From assembly GCA_947561715.1 (NCBI GenBank), contig OX387201.1, forward strand, positions 17,312,001 to 17,376,000: a stretch of DNA of 64,000 nt, written 5' to 3'. The translations under genes were made by a program, and so were the position numbers. Source of the DNA: Ascidia mentula (lineage: Eukaryota > Chordata > Ascidiacea > Phlebobranchia > Ascidiidae). This document shows, one piece after another, positions 35,024-45,671 of this stretch; the stretch's first letter is position 1, and every line of letters begins with the position of its first letter. Under the pieces are notes generated by a model, which saw only the letters and a program-made list of their open reading frames with translations, was not told the origin of the DNA and made no database searches.

Positions 35024-35471
35024 TCATCTATTTTACCATGAAATGCCGCTAAAATGTAAACTGCAAAAATAAATTGGTGCCTGTGGCATCAAAACAATTG
35101 TACAGAAGAGTGCTGACTTTGCATATCGACAGGACAGTCCTTAGGCAATTTTGGGCGCATTACAAAAGCGTTTATATATTCATACGCACTTTCCACCGTT
35201 TAATTTGATTGATGTGGTTTGGTAATGGTAAAAGTAAGGTTTCCTGCAACATAACAAGTAACTTAATAATGCATCAATACACATAACAATCTTCAACACA
35301 AAACAAATGCCACTTACAGATAGTAGTATAGGGCCTTATATCAGATTAGAAACGCACCTTCCAAAGGTCGGTATTTAAATTATTCGGTTGTGTTCGGCAT
35401 TATACAATTGCCGATTTAAAAAGTCGCCAGAGTGCAGACGGAATATCATCATAACAAATTTAAACAACCAG

Positions 35472-36919
35472 TTACTTTTTTACTTGAGCGTATATGGCAG
35501 TGACGTCACCGCCACACGCCTCTTCGTTTAACAGGTGATCGGGATTCACAACACCAGCACTTTGGTACGCCACGTTGTCCGTCAAGCCGAGCGTTTGCTC
35601 TTCGGAATGTTCTGTTCTCTTCTTTTCGCGTTTTATGCAGAAGAAACCGATAAGAATTACAATTATTAGTATCCCAGCACCACCCGCAACTCCCAAAGCA
35701 ATAACAACAGTGTGGGACAGACCGCTTTTGACTGGTTGTGATGTAGCCTCTGACATGCTGTTGTTTTTGTCGTTTGAAGTTGCTTCGGTTGGTAGTGATG
35801 TACAACCTGTAAACTAATGCCTTTACTTAATCTTCACTTGCTGGTACACAATACTTTAAGTTACAATAAACATACAGTAATAATGTATTAAAATCCCAAA
35901 ACAGCGATCTGTAGACAGCTCAGATCGATTTATTGAGAGAAAAATATATTTCGCCTAAAACGGCATCATCAGTTTCTCCATTTACCAAAACTTATTCAAA
36001 TAGAAAATCGATCTGAGCTGTCTACAGATCGCTGTTTTGGGATTTTAATACATTATTATTGATACGGTGTGCGATCGACAGCCTGCCAGGGGCCTTTGGT
36101 TTTTTGATCCAGTTTTGATTTACTAATCACATTGGAAACATACAGTAACATACTAATTAGCCCAAAAGTAGCAGCACCATGGCCATTTTAGTGTTCGAGA
36201 ACAACCCTGGGAAAATGGTTTTTAAACATTTACCTGAACAAAACAGTGTGAGACCAGATTTTTCAGTTGAATCCATAATCTTTAGTTGGCCTGTCGTTAC
36301 AGAGGGTTGATGTGTGGTTGATGCGGTTGGCTGTTGTGGTATTGTGGGCAATTGTGTGGTGGGTTTTTGTGTTGTGGGTCGTTGTGTTGTGGGTGGTCGT
36401 GTTGGTTTGTTACCGCAAGCATTAGAACCTGGGATAAGGAAATAAAAAGAAAGAAAATGTTAAAAAAAAACAATCATCGTATTCTGTATTACCGGTCGAA
36501 TAAAATTAATCGTATACCAGTGTTTTTCACTGCAGACTCACAAATTAAAGCTTGCTTAACGATAGAGTTAAACTGAATGTAACCATTTAAAGATTTCTAT
36601 AGTTTCTGAGGCACTTTTTGTGACAAACTGATTGCAGAAATTGAATTACGACAGGCACTGAATAGATCTAAAAGTTACAAAAGCCAGAGACTGGCGGCAC
36701 TCCAGACATTTAAAAAACGTTTTATTTAAACTTACGCAAGTGACAAATTGTCTGAAGTTTTAAAAATCAAATAGATCACAGTGAAAATAACATTCATATT
36801 ACCTTCTCGGCATTACTTGTAAGAATTCAAGAACACCTACCTTTGTTCATTAGCAAAATTGTCAAAAGAAGCATGAAAGTTCCTTTGCGTAGAAGGTCGG
36901 TTGCAACAAACTGGTTCAT
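35472..36919 (-). CDS. Complete short type I receptor with mucin-like stalk and YAQVKK tail
   Basis: Three exons: 36919-36841 (signal peptide, MNQFVATDLLRKGTFMLLLT then a hydrophobic end), 36428-36234 (Thr/Pro/Gln-rich stalk with PTTQ-type repeats and few Cys) and 35806-35472 (short stalk, TM near residues 123-147, tail). All junctions are GT-AG in phase 1, and the total is about 202 residues. The ectodomain has no folded domain, so it may be a mucin-like co-receptor or a presenter of the tail. The tail has TDNVAYQ and ends AIYAQVKK, like nested gene N2. Tyr in a YxxV context suggests SH2-dependent inhibitory or adaptor signalling, as in ITIM receptors, but position -2 is Ala, so this is only ITIM-like. 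An element has inserted in the second intron. Confidence 0.8.
35881..36135 (-). mobile_element. Insertion with 53 bp perfect inverted arms and hammerhead-like core
   Basis: Lies between direct repeats AAACATACAGTAA (35,868-35,880 and 36,136-36,148). The paralogous intron near 31,500 has a single copy. Arms at 35,878-35,930 and 36,006-36,058 are perfect complements over 53 bases. Between them, on the minus strand, is a hammerhead-like core. About 75 bases of unrelated tail (36,059-36,135) follow the right arm. The same layout as the element at 34.8 kb (arms, spacer, core, arm, 13 bp target duplication) with unrelated arm sequence suggests a family that shares machinery. Sits in intron 2 of the short receptor gene. 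Confidence 0.65.
35949..35972 (-). ncRNA. Hammerhead-ribozyme-like core
   Basis: Minus strand reads CTGATGA, T, GCC, a six-base loop, GGC, GAAA, then an A/T-rich self-complementary stretch that could be stem III. All core blocks are in the right order, with a short three-pair stem II. Activity unknown. Confidence 0.45.
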
Positions 36920-37862
36920 TTTCTGCCTTCTCCTTTAACACCTGCTGTCTTCGAGTCACACTAAAGGCTTGTGTCTACTTTATCTCAACACGAGATTTCC
37001 GGTATAATATGTTTGTTGTATTACGCCCACGCCATATTGCCGAGGCCGACGATATAGGCTGGTTTACGCGTGAGTGCCAGACTTACAGGAAAAACCTCTA
37101 ATATCGAAGTAGAATTTTGTTTGGCTCAATGTAGTAACATTTCAAATTAACATTTCTAGAGCTCCAAAAGGGGTTAAAGACGATCACACCAGTGTAAGAT
37201 CTTTATTAAAGAATTAGTTTCATTTGTTGGTCTCTTCAGTTTCTGTCTGAAAAACAGAATAGCAAATAAAAATTCTATTCATTTCAAATTAAATAAGTCT
37301 TTGTAAACTACGTGTCGCTTAGCTCTGGTACGTCAGAATTTTCAAGGGCGTCACACAATAATTTTTCGTTGTGGCTGTGTTATGTCAGAGGACACTGCTT
37401 CCCAAAAATAGGTCGCGCAATCGTTTTTATTTTCAAATTTCGACTTTTACTCGCTTCTGTAAGCTGTGAAACAAATCTTTCCATTATAGTTAGTGTGCCA
37501 CAAGTGCGGTAAACTTTCCAAGTGTGACGCACGCAGTTCGGAAACCACAGCTAGTTTGAAAGGGGAATTTTCATCACAAACAATAAACGTAAGTCAGCAT
37601 GATGGTCACACCTCTTTTTGTATAGTCGCTGATATTTTAGACGTGGAGTGTGTGGGGATTTATATGGGGGGTTTTGTCTGGGACTTTTAATGGCGCTTGA
37701 TTTTCATGACAATTTGTTCTTATACTTAATGCTGGGCGTTTAAATGACAAGAGTCAGTGACAGACCTCAACCTAACCATGTTTGTAACTATGTTGTCGGT
37801 CCTTATCATCCAATTTTAGAACTACGTCATACGCTTGTCGGGACGTGTTTACAATACCTTGC

Positions 37863-37938
<76 letters not shown>

Positions 37939-38144
37939 GTACATGAGATTTAAATTTGTTTTTAAAACGCTGATAAAACAAGATGGGCGTTGGGTGAAAT
38001 ATTTATATTTAAACAAAACATTTATATATATGGTGCATCACAAACTGGCAAAATCAACTTTGTTACGTAACAATTAAACAATTGGCATGAAATAAAGGTA
38101 AGAACGGTATTCCAGAAAGCTGAACAATATGTCAAAACCTAGAC
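36920..38144. other. Intergenic region upstream of the short receptor gene
   Basis: Presumably includes the receptor promoter. I see no convincing exon. Contains the microsatellite at 37,863-37,935. Confidence 0.5.
37863..37935. repeat. (TA)n(TG)n microsatellite
   Basis: Nine TA units then about 27 TG units. It generates false Cys/Val frames on the plus strand. Confidence 0.97.
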
Positions 38145-38304
38145 CAGTGACCTTCAACCTGTGGGCCGTAACCCAGTGGTAGGCCACAAAACTGTTTTCG
38201 AGTGAGTGCTAGTTAAAAATGCATTTGAACACCCAAGCGAAGCGAAGCGAAGCTTTCACGACAGAAAATCTGGGCCACTTATAGAAAATGTTTGAGAAAC
38301 ACTG
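38145..38304. mobile_element. Short hAT-like non-autonomous element
   Basis: Starts CAGTGACCTTCAACCTGTGG and ends TTTGAGAAACACTG. These are the imperfect inverted ends typical of hAT MITEs. The flanking eight bases match at only 5 of 8 positions, so it is old. No coding capacity. Confidence 0.5.
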
Positions 38305-38354
38305 GCCTGGTCAAACGGAAACACACTTTTTCACAGAATAAATGACACAGAAAG

Positions 38355-39380
38355 TCATTCGAAGTCGTAGAAATTGCCGGCCTCGTGATAGACCGTTTCC
38401 TCCCTCTCCATATCATGATATTGCGCAGCGGAAAGTTCGTAAGTGTGAGAATACCTTGGTTCAATCGTCCCGAATACGGGTTCGTCGGCAAAGTCGTCTC
38501 CGCGGTAATGCAACTGGTGGTTCATGGCTGGCGAATAGGCGACTGGAGCGTTTACACTGACTGTCGATGGGTCAACGTTTAGCGTATACTTAAACCTGCT
38601 CTGGGTTTGAAACTGCGGCGAGGGGATTGTGTCGGTCATTTGGAACTGGCGGTTTCTTTCGTCGGTTGCACTGCCGGTACTAGATGTCGAATAAAGTGGG
38701 TTCCGCTTCTGTACGCCGTAAGTGTAAGTTTCCGATCCTTGTGCAAATGTGTCGTCGGAATTAACACTTATCGTCGAATTGTACAGCACGTTGTCGACCA
38801 CTTCTCTCTCCTGTCCCAGTGGGAACGTGTTCTCTCTTCTGTACTCGTGGTGATTTACCTTTTTCATATGCTTTGGTGTCAGAGCTTGTTTCTTGGGTCG
38901 GGACAGGTTTTCCATTGATTTTGCGTTGTGCAGACCATTTTGGGGCGTGTGAAGCTGGTTGCTGTGACCCTTCACATGTCTTGGCAGACTAGATGTTTTG
39001 TTCCCGAAATCGTGGAGTTTTTGGTGCAACAGGTTTTGTGGAAGACGCAATCGGTTGCCAGTGAACATGTTATGATTGTGTCCGCTCGAGCGAAGACGTA
39101 AATCTTCTGCACTCGCCGATTTTTCTTCTAGGGAGCTGTAATCCGAGCTGGAAAAATCTTCGTACACTCCTTCATCCGTTTCTTCGTAATTGTAATGGAG
39201 TTTGGGAGAATGATGAGGACTCTCCGATGCGAATGTGTAAACGGAATCTTCATTTTGTTGGTTCTTCGGCATTGGTGACCTTGTCGCTTCCGACTTGTTC
39301 ATCTTTTTCACTTCTTTCTTTAATTTGTCGGCTTGGACAGCCATTTTCTTCCACAGTTTTGTTTGCGTGATTGTCGCCAT
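38355..39380 (-). CDS. Cytosolic tyrosine-rich protein sharing the receptor tail (no TM)
   Basis: One exon. The first ATG is at 39380 (MATITQTKLW, preceded by GAAA), giving about 341 residues. There is no signal peptide or hydrophobic helix. The N-terminus is Lys-rich and possibly helical (KKMAVQADKLKKEVKKMNK). The middle is His/Asn/Ser-rich and probably disordered. The C-terminal half carries many tyrosines in acidic contexts (VVDNVLYNSTISVN, KRNPLYSTSS, EETVYHEAG, NFYDFE). VVDNVLYNS through NPLYS aligns with the cytoplasmic tail of nested receptor N1, and DNVLY is shared with R1/R2. It could be a soluble scaffold or competitor for the same SH2/PTB partners, or a receptor that lost its membrane part. 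Upstream AG sites leave room for an untranslated or trans-spliced leader. Confidence 0.72.
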   Translation of the reverse strand: MATITQTKLWKKMAVQADKLKKEVKKMNKSEATRSPMPKNQQNEDSVYTFASESPHHSPKLHYNYEETDEGVYEDFSSSDYSSLEEKSASAEDLRLRSSGHNHNMFTGNRLRLPQNLLHQKLHDFGNKTSSLPRHVKGHSNQLHTPQNGLHNAKSMENLSRPKKQALTPKHMKKVNHHEYRRENTFPLGQEREVVDNVLYNSTISVNSDDTFAQGSETYTYGVQKRNPLYSTSSTGSATDERNRQFQMTDTIPSPQFQTQSRFKYTLNVDPSTVSVNAPVAYSPAMNHQLHYRGDDFADEPVFGTIEPRYSHTYELSAAQYHDMEREETVYHEAGNFYDFE

Positions 39381-42300
39381 TTTCAAGGCTTTTTATACGT
39401 TTTAAATTTCTGAAACGTGACGTCATGAATAAATGCATTAATCTGGTACGCTACAAACCATTTAGGAAAATGATACCTTGTTAATTTTGCATTAACAGCA
39501 CTCTATGGTTAAGATCCTCATTTCCCGTACCAAGTCATTTAATCTATGGTCGATACAGTTTGACAGCTTTTAACAAATGCGTCGTACAATGAAAACAATT
39601 ATTTGTTGCAAGTATTTAATCCCTGGGATCAACATCCGACATCTGCCCTAATTTGCTTGTACAAAACGCACCAACTATACAAGCTTCCGAAACGCACACG
39701 TCTGCAAATTTTTAGTTTACGCTGACCTGCATTCTGTGTATGGGACCCGGACCATCAGCGCACGTTCACTTAACGCGGCTTGTGCGCGACTGCTTGGAAA
39801 ACCAAAGCCGACCACCAGCAACAAACCCGCCTTCACCCACGCGGGTACATTACTCCATGCACGTATGAACCGACAACAACCTTCGACAGTTCCTTCCTAA
39901 ATAACGTCTTTTATGACGCATTGTATATGGGGTGTGTGCACAATCATGCGTCCGCAGGAAAAGGTTTTAATGATCGCGACTGCGCTTAATGACGCATTAA
40001 TTTGTTCCGTTTAACGTTTGCTATGACCGAGCTAATAATTTTGGATTAAAAGGGAAATTCCAATTGCAACAAATATTGTGATGGTAGTGACGTAGTTACT
40101 CGCGTTGAATCAATATGACATCATCGGAACTTTATTATGACGTTTATGTTCTATTGTTTTCTTCATTTTGTTGGGAATTGTTGCAGCTGGTTTTAGCAGG
40201 AGTGCGATATACTTTTTTAACACATTTGTGAACAATAAAAGTTAGTTGCGGTTAAATTAAATAGGTTCGAGAGAACTTGCTTCAACTGCACATGATGATA
40301 TTTCGCGTTAAATTATTCTTGGTTGGCCACAATTTGCCCCTTTCTCGGTGATTTACCTGAGCTTTTCCTTGCGTACAGTAAATAACCGCATTTTTTGCCT
40401 TATCTGTAAACCTGTCTATCAGCTTAAAATCTGGACAAACATAATTAAAATACAAATCTGCAATAACAATGTTCGTCCTGTTCGTAGACTGCACGAAAAT
40501 CTGCTCATTAAACTTGTTCATCCAGCATCATTCCTAGGTAAGCTCCACTGAAATTTAATCGCTGTTCATTCGCCAAAGGCTCATTTATCTCAACTGCGTA
40601 TCTGTTGACGGAAGATGTAGAAATGAGTGGGGTGAGTCACGTGCTGCACACTGATATACCGATGCGTCGGAGTCATTCTACGTCACACAGATATACCTAC
40701 GTCATTCCACCATGGCTCCGGTGCTGAGACGTCGCGTCAAAGTATTCAGGTTTGCATGATAGTCCGACGAATCTGTGATGAGTATTAAAAATGTCGGGTT
40801 TCAAAACTTGAATCAGGTCTGGTTTTTTGCACTTTTGAGACGCAGATTTTAAAGTGTATATTCATTTGTAACACAAAGGTTTCTGACAGTAGGGATGTTT
40901 CGTCCCGAGTTCGCTTCGGCATCGCCCTTTGTACGTTTAATATGTGTATTTTCCAGGGGGTTTCCCAAACTTTTCGGGGGGTCACTGACCCCATATTTTG
41001 TAAATCTGGTTTTCTCGGTCTTAGGTTACAATTTTTCGCCCAATCAGCGTGAAAGTTTATAATAACAAAAAGTAAATAATGCAACAAACCTGATCTGAAA
41101 AGCTCATGGACCCCACTTTGGAAAACCCAGTTCGACAGCAATATATAACGCGATTGCGACACATTTGAGACCTTATTGTTCAAAACATCGGCAACAACGT
41201 ACATTGTAAACGTCATCAACAACGCACATTTTTATTGTTGCTGATGGAAAACTATTTTAGAAGTAAGAATGTTTCATGTTAACAAGGAAGTTAAAAAAAA
41301 TATACGTGCGTATTCTCAAAACGAATGCGTGCCTAAAATGACGTTCCCAATGGATTGTTACGTCACAATTAAACGGTTTGAATGATTTATAACCGACGAT
41401 GACAACATGCGGTTTTGGAATGCAGATAGCATGATTGACTGTTTATGAGCTGCCAGGGTGACGTCAGTTTCGGATGATTAGTGCTGATCGGTAGGTGGTT
41501 GTGAGCAATTTATGGAATGGAATGCAAACGTCATGTCAACACATCCCGTACGTTAGTTTTTTCAAATGGTTTTCCTACAGTAAATTATAGTTGTATTGTC
41601 ATTTAGAACAGCATAATTTCCCGCTTACACTAAACCGGCTTTTGGCAATAACAATGTAAGGGGTGATTGGCCTTACATAAAACACTAAATGTCATCAATT
41701 TAAACTATAACACTATAGTTTACTCCCAATCCTACAAAAGAGCTATTTGGCGCCACTAAGCGGACATTTCTCGTTGTGTAAAACAGTGTCACGATTTCTA
41801 TGCATTTGGAATTAGTTGCCGCTTTAACCAATTTTAAATAAACCTTACGTATTATATTTGTGCTTCTTTTTGCGCTCTTGTAGTTTGGAATGTTTCCATT
41901 GTAAAATGAGAGAATATTTTTGTCAAAGACATTGGTTGTCAATGAAATGGAACGTACACCGCGGACCATCACAAAGCTTTGCGAATGCTTGGGTCTGCGG
42001 TACCTGTGTGGACAACCGCTGTTCAAAAACGATGGCTCAAAGGGCAGATTAACAATAATGATTTTATATGAGAGTCGTTGTTCACTTTTCAACAATAAAA
42101 CAAATGGCCGAGAAGCAGCTTTAGCTTGTGTGGGCTACGTCAGTTTACCTTCACTAATAGATTATTTACCGAAGTATTTCGAAATTCTGTTTGCACTGGA
42201 AACCACACACATTAGCACTTTGGACACCTATAATAAGACAAAGGGCCTATACTTAGTTGAAAGATAAACGTTTTATGTTGGTGACTACTTTATGTAATCA

Positions 42301-44374
42301 AACCATGATAAAGACATATTATCCTCATTTCCTCGGGTCATTATACTGCCTAGGCCTTGTTTTTTAAAAGTGATTATGGCATCAGACACATTGGATACAG
42401 TTGTTGCGAGTTTTTCTTCAGTTTTATCTTTCCAACCGAAACATGATGTCATGAATACGGTGGTTCCCAAACTGTGCGTTGCGGACCCCAGGTGCAAGAG
42501 AATTTAACCTTTGATGGTGGGGGGGATTATATCATGGTAAACAAACGGGGATTTTCAAGCTCGGGACCTGATTTGTACATAGCGACCAAATGTGCCCAGG
42601 ACCTGTGCACACTATGTAACTATGAAACAAGGAAGGTAAATACTTCGATCATTAAAAAACGTCACTGAAGTTCTGCATTCCTTATCTTCTTGATAACTTT
42701 TCCATTGTGTCGTAACCACCGTAAAAGAACATTACCTAACCAAGCGCCATTAGAGTTTTTCAGGGCGGCGAATCTTTCTAAATGCGCCCCTCTCGGATAA
42801 GTTTGGAAACTACTTGCTAAATGAGTACCCAGCGGTGATTAAATTTTATTGCGAACGTTTTATTACCTAAGAATTGCTTGAGTAAAGACCATTTTCGTAT
42901 GTATAATGTAATTTGCTTTCTATGACCACGATTATTTTGTAGTTTCTTCAACTTTTGGGCGTTCGTTGGTTGCCAAAAAAGGGCTTTCAACTGGCGGTGT
43001 TGTTGCAAAACTAGCTCGTTGTAAGAATCGAAATTTGGTGAGTGTTTGTTAAGGTACACCGAAACCAGCGCTATGTACTTATGCGTTTACCTATTTACTT
43101 TTATACGGTACAGCCCAGGGGATACCAATCTAGGGGTGAGGGGACATGAGTGTCAGTATTTTCTTTGAAACTAAGAGATTTCTACCAGGTCGGTTTGGTC
43201 AAACGCTAATAACCCACATTGTTTGTAATTTCATGCCAAATACATGCGGTATCCAAAACAGGCACATTTTTATGTCTTTCACGGGTCGTGTCTGAATATG
43301 GGGCCTTCTGATCCTTTTTGGTTACTTTGGTGGTTTTGATCGTTTTGGTCAGTCAGGTGGAGGGTTGAAACTTTCAGGGGAGGCAAAAGCAAATGCCCCC
43401 TCTCTCCAAACCCATGATTATGGCGGTGAAAGTAAACGCACTCGTGACTGAGGTTTCGTGGGAAGCCATTGGCGGCCTGGAATGCTTTACGCAGCTTAAA
43501 CCGAAAAATCCCTTTTTTCAACAAGTTCGGTCAAGAGTCAAAAATAAATTGGTGGGGTTTCAAATCGACCGCTTCTTTATTTTTCGAAAACTTTTTCTCT
43601 TATAATATGCCTTGTAATAATATTTGTGTTACGTCTGGTTTGTAGAGTACAGTATAAGGCGCACGGAGACAAAATTGTCCACCACATGATTGCCAGTTTT
43701 TGATCCAACAAGAATCCAAGAATCCACCGCCATTTACACAAAAACATATTTCCCATAGCAAGCCTGTAATGTGGCACCGTGGTAAGCTTAAACTGTATGT
43801 GGGGTTTTCCACAAGGGTTTCGGTCCAGCAAAGTTAAACACCGTATAATGATGATGGCATGTAAGAACCAAGTATTTCTGGCATGTGCTCGTGGTTTAAT
43901 TCAGGTTTCGGTCTAGGTATCTGTTTGAATATCTTTTGGTAATGCTCAAGTAGTGGTTTCAAGTATCTTGCTATACAACGTGTTAACGAACTGCTTGGAG
44001 AATAAATGGACGTTTTTTTGACACGCCAACTTTAATACAAAGATTTTCACGGAAAAGTGTTTGTTTGCAGCACTAAAAGCAAAAAAAATAAGTGTTCAAC
44101 AAGATTACAGGAAAACATAGTGTAAGTACAAAGTAACAAACTGCATTGTTTGGTAATAAACTAATTGTTTAGTCAATGAACTTCGAATAAACAAAGAAAC
44201 GCCTAAAAAAATGGTTTGGTTCAGTTGGTGGCAAACTGTCAATTTTTGCTGCAGAAATTCGCACGACCTGCATGTCGCTGCATGGTACGACTTGCATTGG
44301 AACAACGCAAGAATATTTTTTGCACATCAAAGGCAATCTTTACAAACATTTGTACATTTTTACACTCCGTAGTT
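39381..44374. other. Long region with no convincing gene
   Basis: Contains hAT-like debris (40,954-41,130; one end near 42,458). A frame at about 40,521-40,372 (minus) ends in a donor-like GCTCAG/GTAAAT and has CPDFKLIDRF, so it might be a lone exon. Two overlapping opposite-strand frames lie at 41,700-42,267. None has a start, splice partner or family resemblance strong enough to call. Confidence 0.45.
40954..41130. mobile_element. Short hAT-like non-autonomous element
   Basis: Begins CAGGGGGTTTCCCAAACTTT and ends CACTTTGGAAAACCCAG, imperfect inverted ends of the common hAT type. No clear 8 bp duplication remains and there is no coding capacity. Confidence 0.45.
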
Positions 44375-45671
44375 TCAATAGAATTTCCTTCCCCGGTTGC
44401 ACTTTAAGGTTTGTCGGCAGAAGATGCAAATATCTGATAATAACAACAAAATATCATCAATATTCAGGTTCAAACTGCTTAAATACAATAAAAAGTGTAG
44501 GTTCTTCCAACGGTTGACTTGTATTCTGCAATGTCTTTCCCATGTATATTACCACGAACTGATTAATATGTGCAGGGATTTAGCTGCTGCCCTTAAGTCA
44601 AGGGGAGTGTCAATGTCTAAATGTGTGGTTTACGATATTGCCATGTCAACAATTATGCACAATTGGCGCAAATCAACCCGCACTCCCAATTTATACAGCT
44701 GTGATTGTCATAACACTTCCCCATAAATAATATGTGAGCAACCTTATCTTAACGTCGCCGAACCCTTTACGAATGAAGTTTACTTACAACTTCCACCCGG
44801 GCGAGTGACATCCGGACAATTGTAGAGGAATTCCCCGGTTTTGTAAATTTGACAATGACAAATGCAACCCTGCATAAAACAAAATTACAAATCAAATATT
44901 AACAATAAAAGTGTTAGTTATAGGGGTTAGTTTTTAAACATTTCTTGCACATAACCACATATTCAAGTTCTGTACTCACAAGATTGTATCTGGGAGCTGT
45001 GGTTTCATACTTGTTTCGCAAGCAGTATTTCGTCAGGGAAAAATGGTGCCTTTGAACTGGAAAAGAGAACAACAAGGCTTTGGAAGTGCCAGGAAATTTT
45101 TTTTGTTTCAGGTAAGTGCGCATTGAAGTATTATGTCATCGTAAGATATAGGCGCCAGAGTGCTGTTTAATCTTTAACAGTGTTGTAAAGACCAAACACA
45201 ATGAGTTTCTTTTTCACAACCACTTAGTCACCACAAAGCAGAGTTATGCATGGTTTGCGTAATGTCATCTGACAATTTAGCAAGTTTGTTACTTGTTCCT
45301 ATAATAAGTGTGGCGTTTATGCATTTATTGCCTGAAGCTTTTAATTCTCAAACATCGCGACGTAAATTGAAACTTGTTCGTTTCAAGGAAACAATAACCA
45401 CAACCCCACACCGGAGAATTTCAGCGAACACAAACCACACATATATCAGATCGATGGCTGCTATACAAGTTCAATCTTTAAATTGAAGCGTGCGCGTAGC
45501 GGTAAACCCAAACTCAAGCTAACTTGGCTTACACTGGGATTAAGGGGGGTACTACATGTAATGTACCATAAACATGCCAAACCATATTATTCACCTACCT
45601 TTGTTGGAGGAAGTGGAAATCACGCACAGAGTCACAAGAACCAGAAATCTGAAAAGCGGATATGCACACAT
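44375..45671 (-). CDS. Small secreted eight-cysteine peptide, four exons
   Basis: Assembled from splice signals: 45671-45599 (signal peptide, MCAYPLFRFLVLVTLCVIST), 45056-44980, 44869-44788 and 44433-44375 (TGA). Phases 1, 0, 1 fit throughout and every junction is GT-AG. The product is about 96 residues with eight Cys after the signal: KYC, GCICHC, YNCPD, ICIFC, LKC. The C.C.C...NCPD...C..C..C spacing is reminiscent of single von Willebrand C domain peptides, which also have eight Cys, but this is a weak match. Likely secreted and disulfide-rich; role unknown. A possible 5' untranslated exon is near 46,557-46,377. The last exon is the least certain. Confidence 0.6.

Larger units (their letters stand above)
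33758..35471. other. Spacer S2, copy 3
   Basis: Starts as the copy at 29,656 and diverges more after about 34,300. It is interrupted by the inserted element at 34,804-35,023. No gene seen. Confidence 0.6.
26249..35806. repeat. Tandem segmental duplication, copy 2 (more complete)
   Basis: Order along the plus coordinates: TM-tail exon R2, spacer, 7TM-b, spacer, TM-tail exon (31,432-31,116), spacer, 7TM-c, spacer, TM-tail exon (35,806-35,472). The 7TM-spacer-TM-exon unit occurs twice within the block, so a smaller duplication preceded duplication of the whole block. The last spacer carries an extra inserted element at 34,804-35,023. Confidence 0.85.

Noticed and set aside
37744-38077. Cys/Val-rich plus-strand frames
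   Set aside because: They are translations of the TA/TG microsatellite.
40785-41222. 145-codon minus-strand frame
   Set aside because: It spans a hAT-like short element and shows no domain or splice support.
41700-42267. Two overlapping frames of 115-131 codons on opposite strands
   Set aside because: Neither has a recognisable domain, signal peptide or splice partner; overlap of two open frames suggests chance.
45250-45486. Plus-strand frame with HLLPEAF, recalling ZIP transporters
   Set aside because: Only one seven-residue resemblance, no histidine-rich loop or further helices, and it sits opposite the intron of the eight-Cys gene.
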